From positions 1 through 63,162 of the forward strand of contig JAQGOC010000268.1 in assembly GCA_028293805.1 (NCBI GenBank): 63,162 nt of DNA, read 5' to 3'. The DNA comes from Gammaproteobacteria bacterium. Lineage in GTDB: Bacteria; Pseudomonadota; Gammaproteobacteria; Steroidobacterales; Steroidobacteraceae. A model generated the notes under the pieces. The model saw only the letters and a program-made list of their open reading frames with translations. It was not told the origin of the DNA and ran no database searches. A program made the translations under genes and the position numbers. Shown here one piece after another: positions 19,882 through 30,266 of this stretch; position 1 is the stretch's first letter, and each line of letters opens with the position of its first letter.

Positions 19882-20898
19882 TTAGGAGGAGGAGGTGATA
19901 TCACTGCCGAGCGCAACCACAGTTGCAACGCCCGGCAGCACCGTCAATGGGGTCTCGGGGAGGTCTGTCAGGCCGAGGCGGTGCTCGATTTCATAACCCG
20001 CCGCGGTCCAGGCATCGAGCCCACCCCGGAGCGGGCGAACGCGAACGTACCCACGGTCGAGCAACTTGCGCGCCGCGAACGCGGCGGAGGCCTCATTGGG
20101 GCAGGCGCAATAGAACACAATCTCGCGATCCGGCGGAAACTCGTCGAGCCGCGCAGTCACTTCGTCGAGCCCCATTTCCAGAGCGCCCGGTATGGAGCGG
20201 CGATCCTGCTGCCGGCCGATTGCCGAGCGCACGTCCACCACCACCGGAGCACGTTCCTCAGCGGCGAGCCGCCGCAATTCCTCGACAGTGATGCGCGGCA
20301 GACGCAGCACGCTGTCGTAGCGGCGGCGCTCCCACCACTTGTAGGCAACATAGCCCGCCACCACTGCCAGCGTCAGTTCGCCCGCCAGCGTCCCAAGGTC
20401 CCGCAGACGGAGCAGCAGGAGACCGATCTGCGTCTGGAACAGCATTCCAGTCCCGATCGCCGCACCCGCCCATAGCACGCTCCCCAAGCCGTTCAGCAGC
20501 TCGAAAGAGGCCAGCGGCAGGCGCATCGCGCCCGCGAGCGGACGCGCGACGGTCGACAGTCCGGGAACGAATTTCGCCAGCACCAGTGTGAGCCTGCCCC
20601 AGCGCTCGAAGCGATTCTCGGTCGTGCGTACGCAGGAATCCGGTGAAAGCGAGACGCGGCAGAGAAATTTCATTACCCGGCGGCCGTAGAAGCGGCCCGC
20701 GAAGTACCAGAGGCTGTCGCCGATGACGCAGGCGGCCAGCGCCAGCACGAAGATCGCCCAGGGGGACAGCCTCCCGGTCGCCGCAAGAGCCCCGCAGACG
20801 AGCAGCGTCGGCGTGGCAGGCAGCGGTAGACCCGCCCGCTCCAGCAGGACATTCACAAACACCAGTACCAGCCCGTATTCCGCGATGATCTCGATCAT
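19882..20898 (-). CDS. DedA-type membrane protein fused to a rhodanese domain
   Basis: Predicted 338 residues from the ATG at 20898 (MIEIIAEYG). The first 190 residues are a DedA/SNARE-associated domain: ERAGLPLPATPTLL, then FVPGLSTVARPLAG with the family's Pro-Gly and Arg residues, and several membrane helices. After a last helix (LTLAVVAGYVAYKWW) the cytosolic part is a rhodanese domain with VVVDVRSA and the active-site loop YCACPNEASA. The loop cysteine is present, in YCxCP form as in other DedA-rhodanese fusions. DedA proteins act in lipid flipping and membrane-potential homeostasis; the sulfur-transfer role of the fused domain is unknown. Confidence 0.88.
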   Translation of the reverse strand: MIEIIAEYGLVLVFVNVLLERAGLPLPATPTLLVCGALAATGRLSPWAIFVLALAACVIGDSLWYFAGRFYGRRVMKFLCRVSLSPDSCVRTTENRFERWGRLTLVLAKFVPGLSTVARPLAGAMRLPLASFELLNGLGSVLWAGAAIGTGMLFQTQIGLLLLRLRDLGTLAGELTLAVVAGYVAYKWWERRRYDSVLRLPRITVEELRRLAAEERAPVVVDVRSAIGRQQDRRSIPGALEMGLDEVTARLDEFPPDREIVFYCACPNEASAAFAARKLLDRGYVRVRPLRGGLDAWTAAGYEIEHRLGLTDLPETPLTVLPGVATVVALGSDITSSS

Positions 20899-21031
20899 CT
20901 CAATTCCCGCCCCAGCGGCCGCAGAGTGTCGAATGATGCTGCGCGCCCATCTGTATGCTGCCACGACCCGCGCAATTCCGGCACTGATCGAAAGGATGAG
21001 TTCTTGTCACCCCCGCCGGGGTTGGACCGGC

Positions 21032-21514
21032 TCAGCGCGCCTGCGGCGCCCCCAGCCTGGCCACCAAGGCAACGATCGCAAGAAGGCTGCCCAGCAGACA
21101 CAGAGCCCCGGGCACTATCCAGTTCAGCAGGCCCCTGTCGATAGTCGCGCTTTGCTGCGGGGACGCCGTGAAATACAGCACCCGGACCACGTCGCCCTCG
21201 CGGTACGCCGGCGGATTGCTGCCCATGCTGTCGCGGAACTGCACCGTCGCGCCATCCTGGACCGTGAACTCGACCACCGGATAGTAGGTTGCACCGTGGA
21301 GTGAGGATTTCAATTCCATGAACGCCACGGCCCCCAGGGCGCGCTCGCCGGTCGAGTCCAGTAGAAAGAGCGTCCGCCCGAGATGGATACCGAGCGCGAG
21401 CACCGCAATGCCCGCGAGCACGAGCAGGGGAGTCACGATGCGCCCCGTCGTCCGCAGCCTGCGCTGCCGCGCGACGCGGTCGGAAGCAGACGCCTTCTTA
21501 CCCGGAGCCCTCAC
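21032..21514 (-). CDS. DUF3592 domain membrane protein
   Basis: Predicted 160 residues with a hydrophobic helix near each end (PLLVLAGIAVLALGIHLG and LNWIVPGALCLLGSLLAIVAL). The soluble loop between them has YYPVVEFTVQDG and YREGDVVRVLYF, the pattern of DUF3592 proteins. Function is not established. It lies 25 bases after the bkd E2 gene in the same direction and may ride on that transcript, though no functional tie to branched-chain amino acid breakdown is evident. Confidence 0.75.
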   Translation of the reverse strand: MRAPGKKASASDRVARQRRLRTTGRIVTPLLVLAGIAVLALGIHLGRTLFLLDSTGERALGAVAFMELKSSLHGATYYPVVEFTVQDGATVQFRDSMGSNPPAYREGDVVRVLYFTASPQQSATIDRGLLNWIVPGALCLLGSLLAIVALVARLGAPQAR

Positions 21515-21539
21515 TGCGGTGAACCAGGGTTAACTCATG

Positions 21540-22901
21540 TCAGGAATCAATGAACAGGGTAGCGGGATGTTCGATGTAATCCTTCAATCCCTGGATCATC
21601 GCTGCGGCGTCGTACCCGTCGACGAACCGATGATCGAATGAGGAAGAAAGATTCATCATACGGCGAATGGCGATGGCGCCATTCAACACCACGGCGCGTT
21701 CGACCGCCCGGTTCACACCGATGATAGCCACCTCCGGCGCGTTGATGATCGGGGTACTCGCGATGCCTCCCAGCTTGCCCAGGCTCGTCACCGTGATCGT
21801 CGAGCCGCTCAGCTCGTCACGGGTAGCCTTGTTGGTGCGAGCCGCCTCGGTCACGCGCCGCATCTGCGCAGCAAGATCCCACAGCGTTCGAGATTGAGCA
21901 TCGCGCACTACCGGGACTTTCAGGCCTTCAGGCGTCTGCGTCGCGATACCAACATGGACGGCACGGTGCCGGATGATCACACCACGCTCCGCATCGTAAA
22001 GGGCATTGGCCTGCGGAAAATCGCGCAATACCCGCACCAGCCCGAGAACGAGGAAGGGTAGATAGGTCAAAGCGGGCGTGCCGTGCTCGAGTCTGCCGTT
22101 GAGGTGCCGGCGCAAAGCCTCGAGCTCCGTCACGTCCATTTCCTCGACGTACGCGAAGTGGGGAATATTCCGCTTGGCCTCGCTCATTCGCTGCGCGATC
22201 AGGCGCCGCAGACCGATGACCTTGATCTCCTCGGTGGCACCCTCCACGGAGGGGCGCGAGCGCAACGCCGCCGGCCGATCCGGATCTTTGTCTGGAGCTT
22301 TGCCTCCAGCGCTGCGCGGCTCGCTCTCTTTGACGTAGGCCTCGAGGTCCTCACGCACGATACGGCCATTGAGGCCGGATCCAGCCACCGCTCTGAGATC
22401 GATGCCCGCCTCATGCGCCATCCGACGAATCGCCGGCGAGGTTGCCACGCGGCCGCCGCGCTCGATGGCGGAGTGGCCAACATCTGCGCCGTTTCCCGAA
22501 ATCGCGGTTCCGGGCGATCCAGCGGCCTTGCCGCTGTTTGTGCCCCCGCGCACAGGCGCGGCCGGCGCGTGGCCAACAGACGCCTTTCCGGGCCGGGGTG
22601 GGGCAGGCTTCGGGGCTGGCACCGCGGTGGCGGCGACAGTCGCGGTTGCGGTCGCGCCAGCCTGTGTTTCGAGCACGATGAGGGCGGATCCGACGGGCAC
22701 CATGTCGCCGGGCCCGCCCGTCGTCGATACGACGCGACCGGTCACCGGTGACGGCAGTTCCACGGCCGCTTTTTCCGTCATCACTTCGACGATGACGTCG
22801 TCCTCGGATACGAGGTCGCCCGGCTTGACACGCCAGCCGACGATTTCCGCCTCTACCGTGCCTTCCCCGAGATCGGGCAGCTTGAAAACGTACTGGCTCA
22901 C
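21540..22901 (-). CDS. bkdB: Branched-chain 2-oxoacid dehydrogenase E2 (dihydrolipoyl acyltransferase)
   Basis: Predicted 453 residues from a GTG at 22901 that overlaps the E1beta stop (GTGA). One lipoyl domain lies at the start, with the lipoyl lysine in VMTEKAAVELPSP (residue about 44). A proline/alanine-rich linker follows, then the peripheral subunit-binding domain (SPAIRRMAHEAGIDL, GSGLNGRIVREDL), and the catalytic domain ending with SFDHRFVDGYDAA, which has the catalytic His. It transfers the branched acyl group to CoA. The open frame upstream is only an antisense-type extension over E1beta. No E3 gene is visible here. Confidence 0.94.
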   Translation of the reverse strand: MSQYVFKLPDLGEGTVEAEIVGWRVKPGDLVSEDDVIVEVMTEKAAVELPSPVTGRVVSTTGGPGDMVPVGSALIVLETQAGATATATVAATAVPAPKPAPPRPGKASVGHAPAAPVRGGTNSGKAAGSPGTAISGNGADVGHSAIERGGRVATSPAIRRMAHEAGIDLRAVAGSGLNGRIVREDLEAYVKESEPRSAGGKAPDKDPDRPAALRSRPSVEGATEEIKVIGLRRLIAQRMSEAKRNIPHFAYVEEMDVTELEALRRHLNGRLEHGTPALTYLPFLVLGLVRVLRDFPQANALYDAERGVIIRHRAVHVGIATQTPEGLKVPVVRDAQSRTLWDLAAQMRRVTEAARTNKATRDELSGSTITVTSLGKLGGIASTPIINAPEVAIIGVNRAVERAVVLNGAIAIRRMMNLSSSFDHRFVDGYDAAAMIQGLKDYIEHPATLFIDS

Positions 22902-23914
22902 GCCGCCTCCATAACGCTCTTGAGGGCCGCCGCGATCCTGGCCGGACCGGGGAAGTATTCCCACTCGAATGCATGCGGGTACGGCGTATCCCAACCAGTC
23001 ACCCGTTGGATCGGCGCCTCCAGATGCCAAAAGCACTCTTCTTGTACCGTGGCAACGAGCTCGGCCCCGTAACCGCTGAACCGCGTAGCTTCGTGCACGA
23101 CGACGCAACGGCCCGTCTTGCATACCGAGGTGCAGAGGGTGTCGACGTCGAGAGGCGCCAGAGTGCGTACGTCGACGATCTCCGCATCGACTCCCGCGAG
23201 TCGCACGGCAGCTTCCGCGACATGAACCATGGTGCCGTAGGCCAATACCGTCACATCCTTTCCCGGACGGACGATCTCGGCGCGCCCGATCGGCACGGTG
23301 TAGTAGCCCTCCGGCACCGCCCCGCTCGGATGCGAGCTCCACGGGATGGCAGGCTTGTGAGGGTCGCCGTCGAAGGGGCCGTTGTAAATACGCTTGGGCT
23401 CGAAGAAGACGACCGGGTCCTCGTCCTCGATCGAGCTGATCAACAACCCCTTGGCGTCGTAAGGATTGGAAGGCATCACGACCTTGATGCCGCACACGTG
23501 GGTGAAAATGCCTTCCGGGCTCTGCGAATGAGTTTGTCCGCCGCGGATGCCGCCTCCGCAGGGCGTGCGGATCGTTACCGCCGCGGAGAACTCACCGGCG
23601 GTCCGGTAGCGCAGCCTGGCCAGCTCGCTCACCACCTGATCGAAGGCGGGATAGATGTAGTCGGCGAACTGGATCTCCGCCACCGGCTTGAGCCCGTTGA
23701 CACCCATCCCGATCGCGGCGGCGACGATGCCGCCTTCCGCGATGGGCGTGTCGAGAACCCGATGCTCGCCATGCTTTCTCTGCAGACCGTCGGTCACGCG
23801 AAATACGCCGCCGAAGTAGCCAACATCCTCGCCGAAAACCACGACTCGCGGGTCGCGCTCCAGCATGATGTCCATCGCGGAATTGAGCGCCTGAACCATA
23901 TTCATGTGTGCCAT
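22898..23914 (-). CDS. bkdA2: Branched-chain 2-oxoacid dehydrogenase E1 component, beta subunit
   Basis: Predicted 338 residues, the usual length. Motifs of the transketolase-like E1beta family are FGEDVGYFGGVFRVTDGL, TPIAEGGIVAAAIGMG, AEIQFADYIYPAFDQ and the RTPCGGGIRGG segment. It forms the alpha2beta2 E1 that decarboxylates 2-oxoisovalerate and related acids from valine, leucine and isoleucine. It lies 3 bases after E1alpha and overlaps the E2 start by 4 bases, so the three are translationally coupled. The RGGQTHSQSPE stretch and overall pattern favour the branched-chain enzyme over pyruvate dehydrogenase. Confidence 0.94.
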   Translation of the reverse strand: MAHMNMVQALNSAMDIMLERDPRVVVFGEDVGYFGGVFRVTDGLQRKHGEHRVLDTPIAEGGIVAAAIGMGVNGLKPVAEIQFADYIYPAFDQVVSELARLRYRTAGEFSAAVTIRTPCGGGIRGGQTHSQSPEGIFTHVCGIKVVMPSNPYDAKGLLISSIEDEDPVVFFEPKRIYNGPFDGDPHKPAIPWSSHPSGAVPEGYYTVPIGRAEIVRPGKDVTVLAYGTMVHVAEAAVRLAGVDAEIVDVRTLAPLDVDTLCTSVCKTGRCVVVHEATRFSGYGAELVATVQEECFWHLEAPIQRVTGWDTPYPHAFEWEYFPGPARIAAALKSVMEAA

Positions 23915-23917
23915 GGG

Positions 23918-25858
<1,941 letters not shown>

Positions 25859-26509
25859 CTACCGCGGGGTACCAGTACCCTGGTCGGGATTCTTAGATGC
25901 CGCATCCTGCCCATGATCCGTCGAGCCATGCTTGGTCCAATACTTGTCGGCCTTCTTCTGCCAGGTGTTGCTCGAGCGGTCTTCCATCTGGTCCCGCTGC
26001 ACCTTCGGCGCGTTCTGCAAGCGCGACTTGTCCATCACCAGCGTGTCGTTTCTAACCATCGAGCTCGCCGTTGCATACGGCACAGCCGTTGCGTCACCGG
26101 CCGAGGTCGCGATCACGACATAGCCCGCATCGCTGGCGGCATCGGGAACAATCACCGCCACCGTGCCGAGCGCATCCCCGGACGGCGACTTGACCTGCAT
26201 TCCCGGAGCCACGCTGCCGCCGGCGGCCGCCATCCTGGTGGTGTTGCGCTGATGCGGCGAGGAGGCTGCTGAGGGATCCGGGTTGGCGCTGTTCGTCGAC
26301 TCCTGCTGGTTCGACTGCGAAGTGGCCTCCCGCTGGTGGGGACTCGATGCGGCGCTGGGGCTCGAATCCGGCGTGGTCTGCGTGCTGGAAGAGCTCTGAC
26401 TCGGGGATGGCGGTCCTGTGTCCGGATCGGGCGTGGCCTGAGTCTGCGCATAGGCTGCCCCGGCGAGACTCAGAGCCGCCAGCATGCTGAAACTGCGAAG
26501 TGTGTTCAT
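25859..26509 (-). CDS. Secreted Ser/Gln-rich protein with PRC-barrel-like domain
   Basis: Predicted 216 residues from the ATG at 26509 (MNTLRSFSM), preceded by GAGG seven bases away. The N-terminus is a signal peptide cut near AAYAQ. Residues 25-100 are low complexity (Ser, Thr, Pro, Gln) and include two copies of SAASSPHQR. The C-terminal half (GMQVKSPSGDALGTV, DAGYVVIATSAG, VPYATASS) resembles a PRC-barrel/bacterial surface sensor fold. The tail is rich in Lys, Gln and Asp. Function unknown; a periplasmic or surface protein is likely. The gene upstream in the same direction is a decayed GH92 remnant. Confidence 0.7.
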   Translation of the reverse strand: MNTLRSFSMLAALSLAGAAYAQTQATPDPDTGPPSPSQSSSSTQTTPDSSPSAASSPHQREATSQSNQQESTNSANPDPSAASSPHQRNTTRMAAAGGSVAPGMQVKSPSGDALGTVAVIVPDAASDAGYVVIATSAGDATAVPYATASSMVRNDTLVMDKSRLQNAPKVQRDQMEDRSSNTWQKKADKYWTKHGSTDHGQDAASKNPDQGTGTPR

Positions 26510-26637
26510 GGCGGTACCTCTGCTTTGACGAAGGGGATAAGAGGCTGCGTGAAAGCAGTCCAACCCTTGTCTAACTCGCAATCGACATTCCCGCGGCCGC
26601 AAGCCGTCGCGCTGCGGCGACAGCGAATGCGCAACCC

Positions 26638-26905
26638 TCAATGCAACGCCACTGACAGCGAATACGGCCGGGCTCGACCGGCTCTGCGCCAGCTCTTGTT
26701 AGGCTGCGATGGCATGCTCAAATGCAACTCTGCGCCCGCCATGATTTCCTCACGACGTGTGAACGCGCGTCACAGGGGCCGGCAATTCAACCGGACGGCT
26801 CCGACGTAACCGTTCACGTCCGAAAGTTTGTCAGCGACGATGGAGAACTGTTTGCCGTTCGGCAAGTGCAACACTGCGCGGTTCGGTACTTCCATGCACC
26901 CAGAA
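26638..26905 (-). pseudogene. GH92 alpha-mannosidase family, C-terminal remnant
   Basis: On the minus strand, VLHLPNGKQFSIVADKLSD is followed by YVGAVRLNCRPL, then a TGA stop. The same frame continues as RAFTRREEIMAGAELHLSM, SQPNKSW and RPYSLS before a second TGA at 26638-26640. This order of segments matches the C-terminal domain of GH92 glycosidases (NGKxL, RxHxEIMxGGxLxFxMG, PNKxW). The stop between the two halves and the absence of the 600-plus upstream residues make it a clear remnant. Upstream it runs into a run of ten C (26911-26920). Confidence 0.7.
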
Positions 26906-26977
26906 CCGAACCCCCCCCCCGGGGCGGCGCGCCATGATAGTTCATGGCGCAAGGCGCTGCCCCCGGCCGCAACGAGA

Positions 26978-27011
26978 GCGGGCCGCGTGCCTTCCAAAGC
27001 ACGCGGCCCGC
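26978..27011 (-). terminator. Strong GC hairpin after the PepSY-like gene
   Basis: A perfect 13-base stem (26978-26990 with 26999-27011) closes an 8-base loop. It lies 41 bases beyond the stop of the minus-strand gene at 27052. No T-run follows on either strand, so it would be a strong stem without the classical U-tract. Confidence 0.65.
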
Positions 27012-27051
27012 AAGGGATCAACGCTTCCGCCAGGGCGGATCAACGTCGATG

Positions 27052-27597
27052 TTATTTCGCAGAGGCAACCTTGCCGTCCGCGCCGTTCACTTGGATCTTC
27101 TCAGTGGTGCCATCGGCTTTGGCAACCTTGACGCTGTACTTCACCTGGTCGCCATCACGGTCCACGGACGCATCGACGGCCTTGCCGCCGCTTTGCGCCT
27201 CGGCGGTCGTGATCGCAGACTTGAGGGATGTGGGGGCGTTCTGAATGGAGGTCGGCTTGATGCGCGTGAAGACCTTCTCGAACGGCTGGTTGTCGGCCTC
27301 TGTCACCTTGCCGGTGGCGGGGCTCAGGCGGTACTTGACGAGTTTCGCGCCGTCGCTGCTCAGCACCTTGATCTCATAGTGGCCGGCAGCTCCCTTCTGC
27401 GGCTCGTATTCGGCGCTGATGGCCGGGCCATTGCCCTGTTGCTCCGCCATTGCGACCGCCTGTTTGAGGGTAACCTTGGCATCGCTGAGCGCCTTTTCCT
27501 CGTGGGCCGCATTCGCCGCCTGCGCGGCGCTCACGGTGAAGGCTATGGCCAGCGCCGCCAGCAATGCAGTTGATTTGTTTGTCGCATTATTTGTCAT
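27052..27597 (-). CDS. Secreted PepSY-domain-like protein
   Basis: Predicted 181 residues from the ATG at 27597, with GGAGGA just upstream. A signal peptide ends near AAQAANA. Two PepSY-like modules are seen: LSDAKVTLKQAVAMAEQQ with HYEIKVLSSDG, and TSLKSAITTAEAQSGGKA with VKYSVKVAKADG. PepSY modules often inhibit proteases or sense the periplasm. The second half ends in a short lysine tail. It is followed by a strong hairpin and seems monocistronic. The role is not known. Confidence 0.75.
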   Translation of the reverse strand: MTNNATNKSTALLAALAIAFTVSAAQAANAAHEEKALSDAKVTLKQAVAMAEQQGNGPAISAEYEPQKGAAGHYEIKVLSSDGAKLVKYRLSPATGKVTEADNQPFEKVFTRIKPTSIQNAPTSLKSAITTAEAQSGGKAVDASVDRDGDQVKYSVKVAKADGTTEKIQVNGADGKVASAK

Positions 27598-27753
27598 GTC
27601 ATCCTCCAATTAGCCTGGTTGACGAGTACCAACGGCCCCGTCCCCGCGTGGTTCCCGCACACTGCGTGCAAGGCGGCAGCTTGGAAGTTACTGTTGCTGA
27701 TCGCACTGGTTGCGTGCGAGACAACATGGAAAAGTCGCGGCGTTCAGCGTGCG

Positions 27754-28599
27754 TTAAGCCTTCAGCAGGCGCCGGTACACGCCCAGGTGCCGGATCGCGT
27801 GCTGCGGCCTGCCCAGCGATTCATACAGGCGCGCGATGTTGAAATGCGCGTCGGCGAAATCCGGGTCCGCGGTGAGTGCCTCGAGGTAAGCCGCGATGGC
27901 CTCCTCGTGGCGCGCGGTATCTTCCAACAACACGCCGAGATTGAAGAACAACGTCGGATCGGGCTCGCACTCGCGCAGTGCCTCGTGATAGACGCGCTGC
28001 GCCTCCTCGAAACGCCCGGCCTCATGGTGCAGCCGGCCGAGATTGATGCTCGCGGCCACATGACGCGCATCCAGCGCCCGGCAACGCTCATAGGCAGCCA
28101 GGGCTTTCTTCATGTCCTTCTCTTCGGCCAACAGACCGTGTTCGAACCAGGTCTGCGCCTCCTGCACGGAGCCATTCCCGGCCTCGGCGTCGGCAGGCAT
28201 TATCGGCCCGCGTTTTATTTCGATGATGCGCAGCGAGTCGCCGGCCACGCTGACATCGAGCTCGAGCAGGTATTGTCCTGACTCCGCCTGCCAGCGGCTC
28301 CCGCCTTTACGAACGACGACCTCATTGCCCACCGCGCAGATGGTGAAGCCGCTCAGCGGCACCGATTTCGGCAATTGCCGCCGCAGGGCGTTCAGCGAGC
28401 GTCCTATGCGCCGTACCGGCACGTTGGCCTGCACGAGCGCCCGCGCCGTACGCAGGACGATCAGATCCTGAAATGAGAACCGATACTCGCGCCGCCGCCC
28501 GCGGGCCGGCGACACGAAACCACGCGAAACAAGTCCGCGGATCGTGCCGCGCGACAAATGCAGCAGCCGCTCGACATCGCTCACGCCGTAGGAATGCAC
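27754..28599 (-). CDS. MerR-type DNA-binding protein with TPR repeats
   Basis: Predicted 281 residues, GTG start. The N-terminal 75 residues are a MerR-like winged helix (VSDVERLLHLSRGTIRGLVSRG, YRFSFQDLIVLRTARAL). Instead of an effector domain, a middle region of about 70 residues is followed by TPR repeats: ALAAYERCRALD, AASINLGRLHHEAGRFEEAQ, LFFNLGVLLEDTARHEEAIAAY, AHFNIARLYESLGRPQHAI. The gene starts 27 bases after the Ku gene in the same direction, so the two are likely co-transcribed. It could regulate ku or act as a scaffold; neither is shown. Confidence 0.85.
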   Translation of the reverse strand: MHSYGVSDVERLLHLSRGTIRGLVSRGFVSPARGRRREYRFSFQDLIVLRTARALVQANVPVRRIGRSLNALRRQLPKSVPLSGFTICAVGNEVVVRKGGSRWQAESGQYLLELDVSVAGDSLRIIEIKRGPIMPADAEAGNGSVQEAQTWFEHGLLAEEKDMKKALAAYERCRALDARHVAASINLGRLHHEAGRFEEAQRVYHEALRECEPDPTLFFNLGVLLEDTARHEEAIAAYLEALTADPDFADAHFNIARLYESLGRPQHAIRHLGVYRRLLKA

Positions 28600-28626
28600 G
28601 AGATGATTCCAGTCACCGCAGGACGC

Positions 28627-29499
28627 TTACCGGCCGGAAGCCTTGCGCGATCCGGCCCCCTTCTTCTGAACGCGCTTGGGCGGCTTGCGCTCCCCGAGGC
28701 GGGCCGTCTCATCACGCGCATGCGTGTTCCGCTTGAGGCTCGCACGCAACGCTTCCATCAGGTCGATCACCTTGCCATCCGACGACGGTCGCGGCTCGGC
28801 CACGGTAATCTGCTCACCCTCGACCTTCCTCTGGATGGCCGCCTCGATCCTGGCTTTGACTTCATCGGTGTAGGCGCTGGGATCGAAATGATCGGTCGTC
28901 TGCTGATCGATGAGCTGCTGCGCGAGCTTCAGCTCGGACTCGCGTACCTTCGCCTCCTCCACGCCCAACTCGCTCACCGGCAGCACCTCAGGGGCGAAGT
29001 GCAGTTGATGCAATGCCAGCGCATGCTCGATGGGCCGCAGGATCACGACATGATCCCTGCCCCGGGTAGCCCAGTGCCCGACGGCGCAGCGCCTGCTCTC
29101 ACGCAACGCCGTTGCGAACAGCGTGTAGGGCTTCGCGCCTCCCTTGTCGGGCGCCAGGTAGTAGGTGGTGTTGAAGTAGACGGGATCCACCGATTCCAGC
29201 GGCACGAACTCGTGGATATCGATGCTGTGAGTGCCGGCCTCCTCCAGTGCCTTGATCTCCGCAGGCGTGAACATCACGTACTGGTCCTTCGCGAATTCGT
29301 AACCCTTGACGATTTCACTGCGGTCCACGACGACTCCTTCCTTCAGGCAGATGTACTGCTGCTTGAGCCGCGAGCCATCCTTCTTGTGAAGCAGATTGAA
29401 GCGAATGGAACCGGTATTGCGGACCGCGGAATAGAGCTTTACGGGAATGGCGACCAGCCCGAAGGAGACGGTGAGCGACGCTATCGATCTTGCAGCCAT
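28627..29499 (-). CDS. ku: Ku protein for non-homologous end joining
   Basis: Predicted 290 residues, with an AGGAGGG ribosome site in front. It begins MAARSIASLTVSFGLVAIPVKLY, the first beta-barrel strand of bacterial Ku. Later marks are RFNLLHKKDGSRLKQQY, VVVDRSEIVKGYEFAKDQYV and FVPLESVDPVYFNTTYYL. Bacterial Ku homodimerises on double-strand DNA ends and recruits LigD. The C-terminus is basic (KRVQKKGAGSRKASGR), a region that helps DNA threading in relatives. No ligD gene is in the window. Divergent from the GST gene with about 90 bases between. Confidence 0.95.
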   Translation of the reverse strand: MAARSIASLTVSFGLVAIPVKLYSAVRNTGSIRFNLLHKKDGSRLKQQYICLKEGVVVDRSEIVKGYEFAKDQYVMFTPAEIKALEEAGTHSIDIHEFVPLESVDPVYFNTTYYLAPDKGGAKPYTLFATALRESRRCAVGHWATRGRDHVVILRPIEHALALHQLHFAPEVLPVSELGVEEAKVRESELKLAQQLIDQQTTDHFDPSAYTDEVKARIEAAIQRKVEGEQITVAEPRPSSDGKVIDLMEALRASLKRNTHARDETARLGERKPPKRVQKKGAGSRKASGR

Positions 29500-29588
29500 G
29501 GAAATGCCCTCCTGTACCCTTTAGCAAGTTCCGGCCCCGGCCGCTTAACGGGTACGATAGGCGCTGCGCACGCAGGAGCGGGAGCCCC

Positions 29589-30266
29589 ATGATAGACGTC
29601 TATTACTGGCCGACCGGAAACGGCAAGAAGATCACGATCATGCTCGAGGAGTGCGGCGTTCCCTACAACGTGATCCCCGTGAACATCAACAAGGGCGAGC
29701 AATTGACGCCGCAGTACGCGGCGATCAACCCGAACAACAGGATGCCTGCGATCGTCGACCACAGTGCCGCGGGCGGCCCGATCACGGTGTTCGAATCCGG
29801 CGCCATCCTGCAGTATCTCGCCGAGAAGACCGGCGAGCTGCTCCCCGCCGACACCGCGGGAAAATACCGGGTGCTGCAGTGGGTGTACTGGCAGGTCGGA
29901 GGCCTGGGTCCCATGGCGGGCCAGGCGCATCACTTCCTGCGCTACTCGCCGGAGAAGATCGAGTACGCCATGCGCCGCTTCAGTAGCGAAGTCACGCGGC
30001 TCTACCGGGTCATGGACGAGCAACTGGCGAGGCACGCGTACCTCGCGGGCGACTACTCGATCGCGGACATCGCGGCATGGCCCTGGGTCGTGCGGTACGA
30101 CTGGCAGGGACAGGATCTCGATGACTATCCCAACGTGAAACGCTGGTTCGATACCGTCGGTGCCCGTCCGGCCGTGCGCAAAGGGGCGGATGTGGGCAAG
30201 GAGCTGACCGATTTTTCGCAGCCGATGGCCGCTGAGGATCGCAAGCGGCTCTTCAATCTCCCGTGA
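29589..30266 (+). CDS. Glutathione S-transferase family protein (YghU/YfcG-like)
   Basis: Predicted 225 residues from the ATG at 29589; GGAG lies five bases upstream. Thioredoxin-fold domain: YYWPTGNGKKITIMLEECG with the Asn/Thr-type active site of Nu-class enzymes, then NPNNRMPAIVD and ESGAILQYLAEKTG. The C-terminal helical domain contains YWQVGGLGPMAGQAHHF and LAGDYSIADIAAWPW. This pattern fits the Nu class, which shows disulfide-bond reductase activity with glutathione. It overlaps the next gene by four bases (GTGA). Confidence 0.9.
   Translation: MIDVYYWPTGNGKKITIMLEECGVPYNVIPVNINKGEQLTPQYAAINPNNRMPAIVDHSAAGGPITVFESGAILQYLAEKTGELLPADTAGKYRVLQWVYWQVGGLGPMAGQAHHFLRYSPEKIEYAMRRFSSEVTRLYRVMDEQLARHAYLAGDYSIADIAAWPWVVRYDWQGQDLDDYPNVKRWFDTVGARPAVRKGADVGKELTDFSQPMAAEDRKRLFNLP

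Noticed and set aside
26911-26920. Run of ten C as a phase-variation tract
   Set aside because: It lies beside a pseudogene remnant and not in or just before an intact gene, so switching has no obvious target.
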